Shown here piece after piece: positions 63,975-64,000 of a stretch of 64,000 nt of DNA. The notes under the pieces were generated by a model. That model saw only the letters and a program-made list of their open reading frames with translations, was not told the DNA's origin and ran no database searches. The stretch is from Chromobacterium subtsugae (GTDB lineage: Bacteria; Pseudomonadota; Gammaproteobacteria; Burkholderiales; Chromobacteriaceae), in assembly GCF_001676875.1 (NCBI RefSeq), contig NZ_JYKA01000021.1:25693-89692 (forward strand), written 5' to 3'. The position numbers and the translations under genes were made by a program. The stretch's first letter is position 1. Each line of letters opens with the position of its first letter.

Positions 63975-64000
63975 CAGAAACGCAGAAACGCAGAAACGCA
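63975..64000. repeat. 8-base tandem repeat at the window edge
   Basis: CAGAAACG repeated three times with the start of a fourth copy, running out of the window. Its full copy number is unknown. Confidence 0.8.

Larger units (their letters stand above)
63401..64000. other. Terminal intergenic stretch
   Basis: 600 bases with no gene I can support. 63401-63770 is AT-rich (promoter region of the marR gene and whatever lies to the right). From 63780 on it is very GC-rich and contains a perfect palindrome and a short tandem repeat, listed separately. A minus-strand frame open from the window edge down to about 63776 ends in protein-like residues (GFDWAVDVPLARSRALFQ), but cannot be judged here. Confidence 0.45.

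Overview
This window is GC-rich, densely packed chromosome from a betaproteobacterium of the Neisseriales, most probably Chromobacterium or a close relative. The grounds are the smc/zipA/ligA group with an over-long LigA, the order hemP-hmuRSTUV (known as chuPRSTUV in C. violaceum), and an emrR-emrCAB efflux locus laid out as in C. violaceum. The genus is an inference. I saw no rRNA, tRNA, CRISPR array, complete insertion sequence or prophage.

Layout. 1-12.6 kb (- strand): a surface-polysaccharide operon. It starts with rfbF-rfbG-rfbH (CDP-glucose to the CDP-4-keto-3-deoxy stage) and continues with a NeuB-like synthase fused to a cupin, a ThDP carboligase-type enzyme, a sugar C-methyltransferase, a Nudix hydrolase, a radical SAM protein, an unrecognised protein, an SDR epimerase that lacks its catalytic Tyr, and a glycosyltransferase cut by the window edge. 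13.1-20.1 kb: methylthioinosine phosphorylase, then a Fur-box-controlled heme uptake operon. 20.1-36.8 kb: housekeeping genes (hpt, galU, a TPR transferase, ligA, zipA, smc, yqgE, ruvX, rbgA), with a narK/tonB/marR block lying between zipA and smc. 37-44.9 kb: small unknown genes, then a glutaryl-CoA module (etfQO, gcdG, gcdH) with a divergent IclR regulator and its probable operator, a CBS protein and argB. 45-51.2 kb: a TetR-controlled RND efflux operon. 51.4-54.2 kb: gabT and gabD. 54.3-61.8 kb (- strand): a long collinear run encoding a 194-residue unknown, an AfsA-type hotdog protein, a HAD-IB phosphatase, a DUF2165 membrane protein, EmrR, and EmrC-EmrA-EmrB. 61.8-64 kb: a gene-poor, partly AT-rich stretch with one MarR-family gene.

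How the genes work together. The sugar operon has the enzymes for an unusual, probably carbon-branched CDP-sugar. GcdH reduces ETF, which ETF-QO reoxidises into the quinone pool; GabT/GabD-type enzymes 9 kb away could feed glutarate into GcdG. The right-hand end holds the most promising undescribed system. Three copies of the palindrome ATTTAGC-NN-GCTAAAT lie in front of the last marR gene and in front of the unknown/AfsA/HAD/DUF2165/emr run. This suggests a small-molecule (butyrolactone-like) biosynthesis-sensing-export unit under two MarR regulators.
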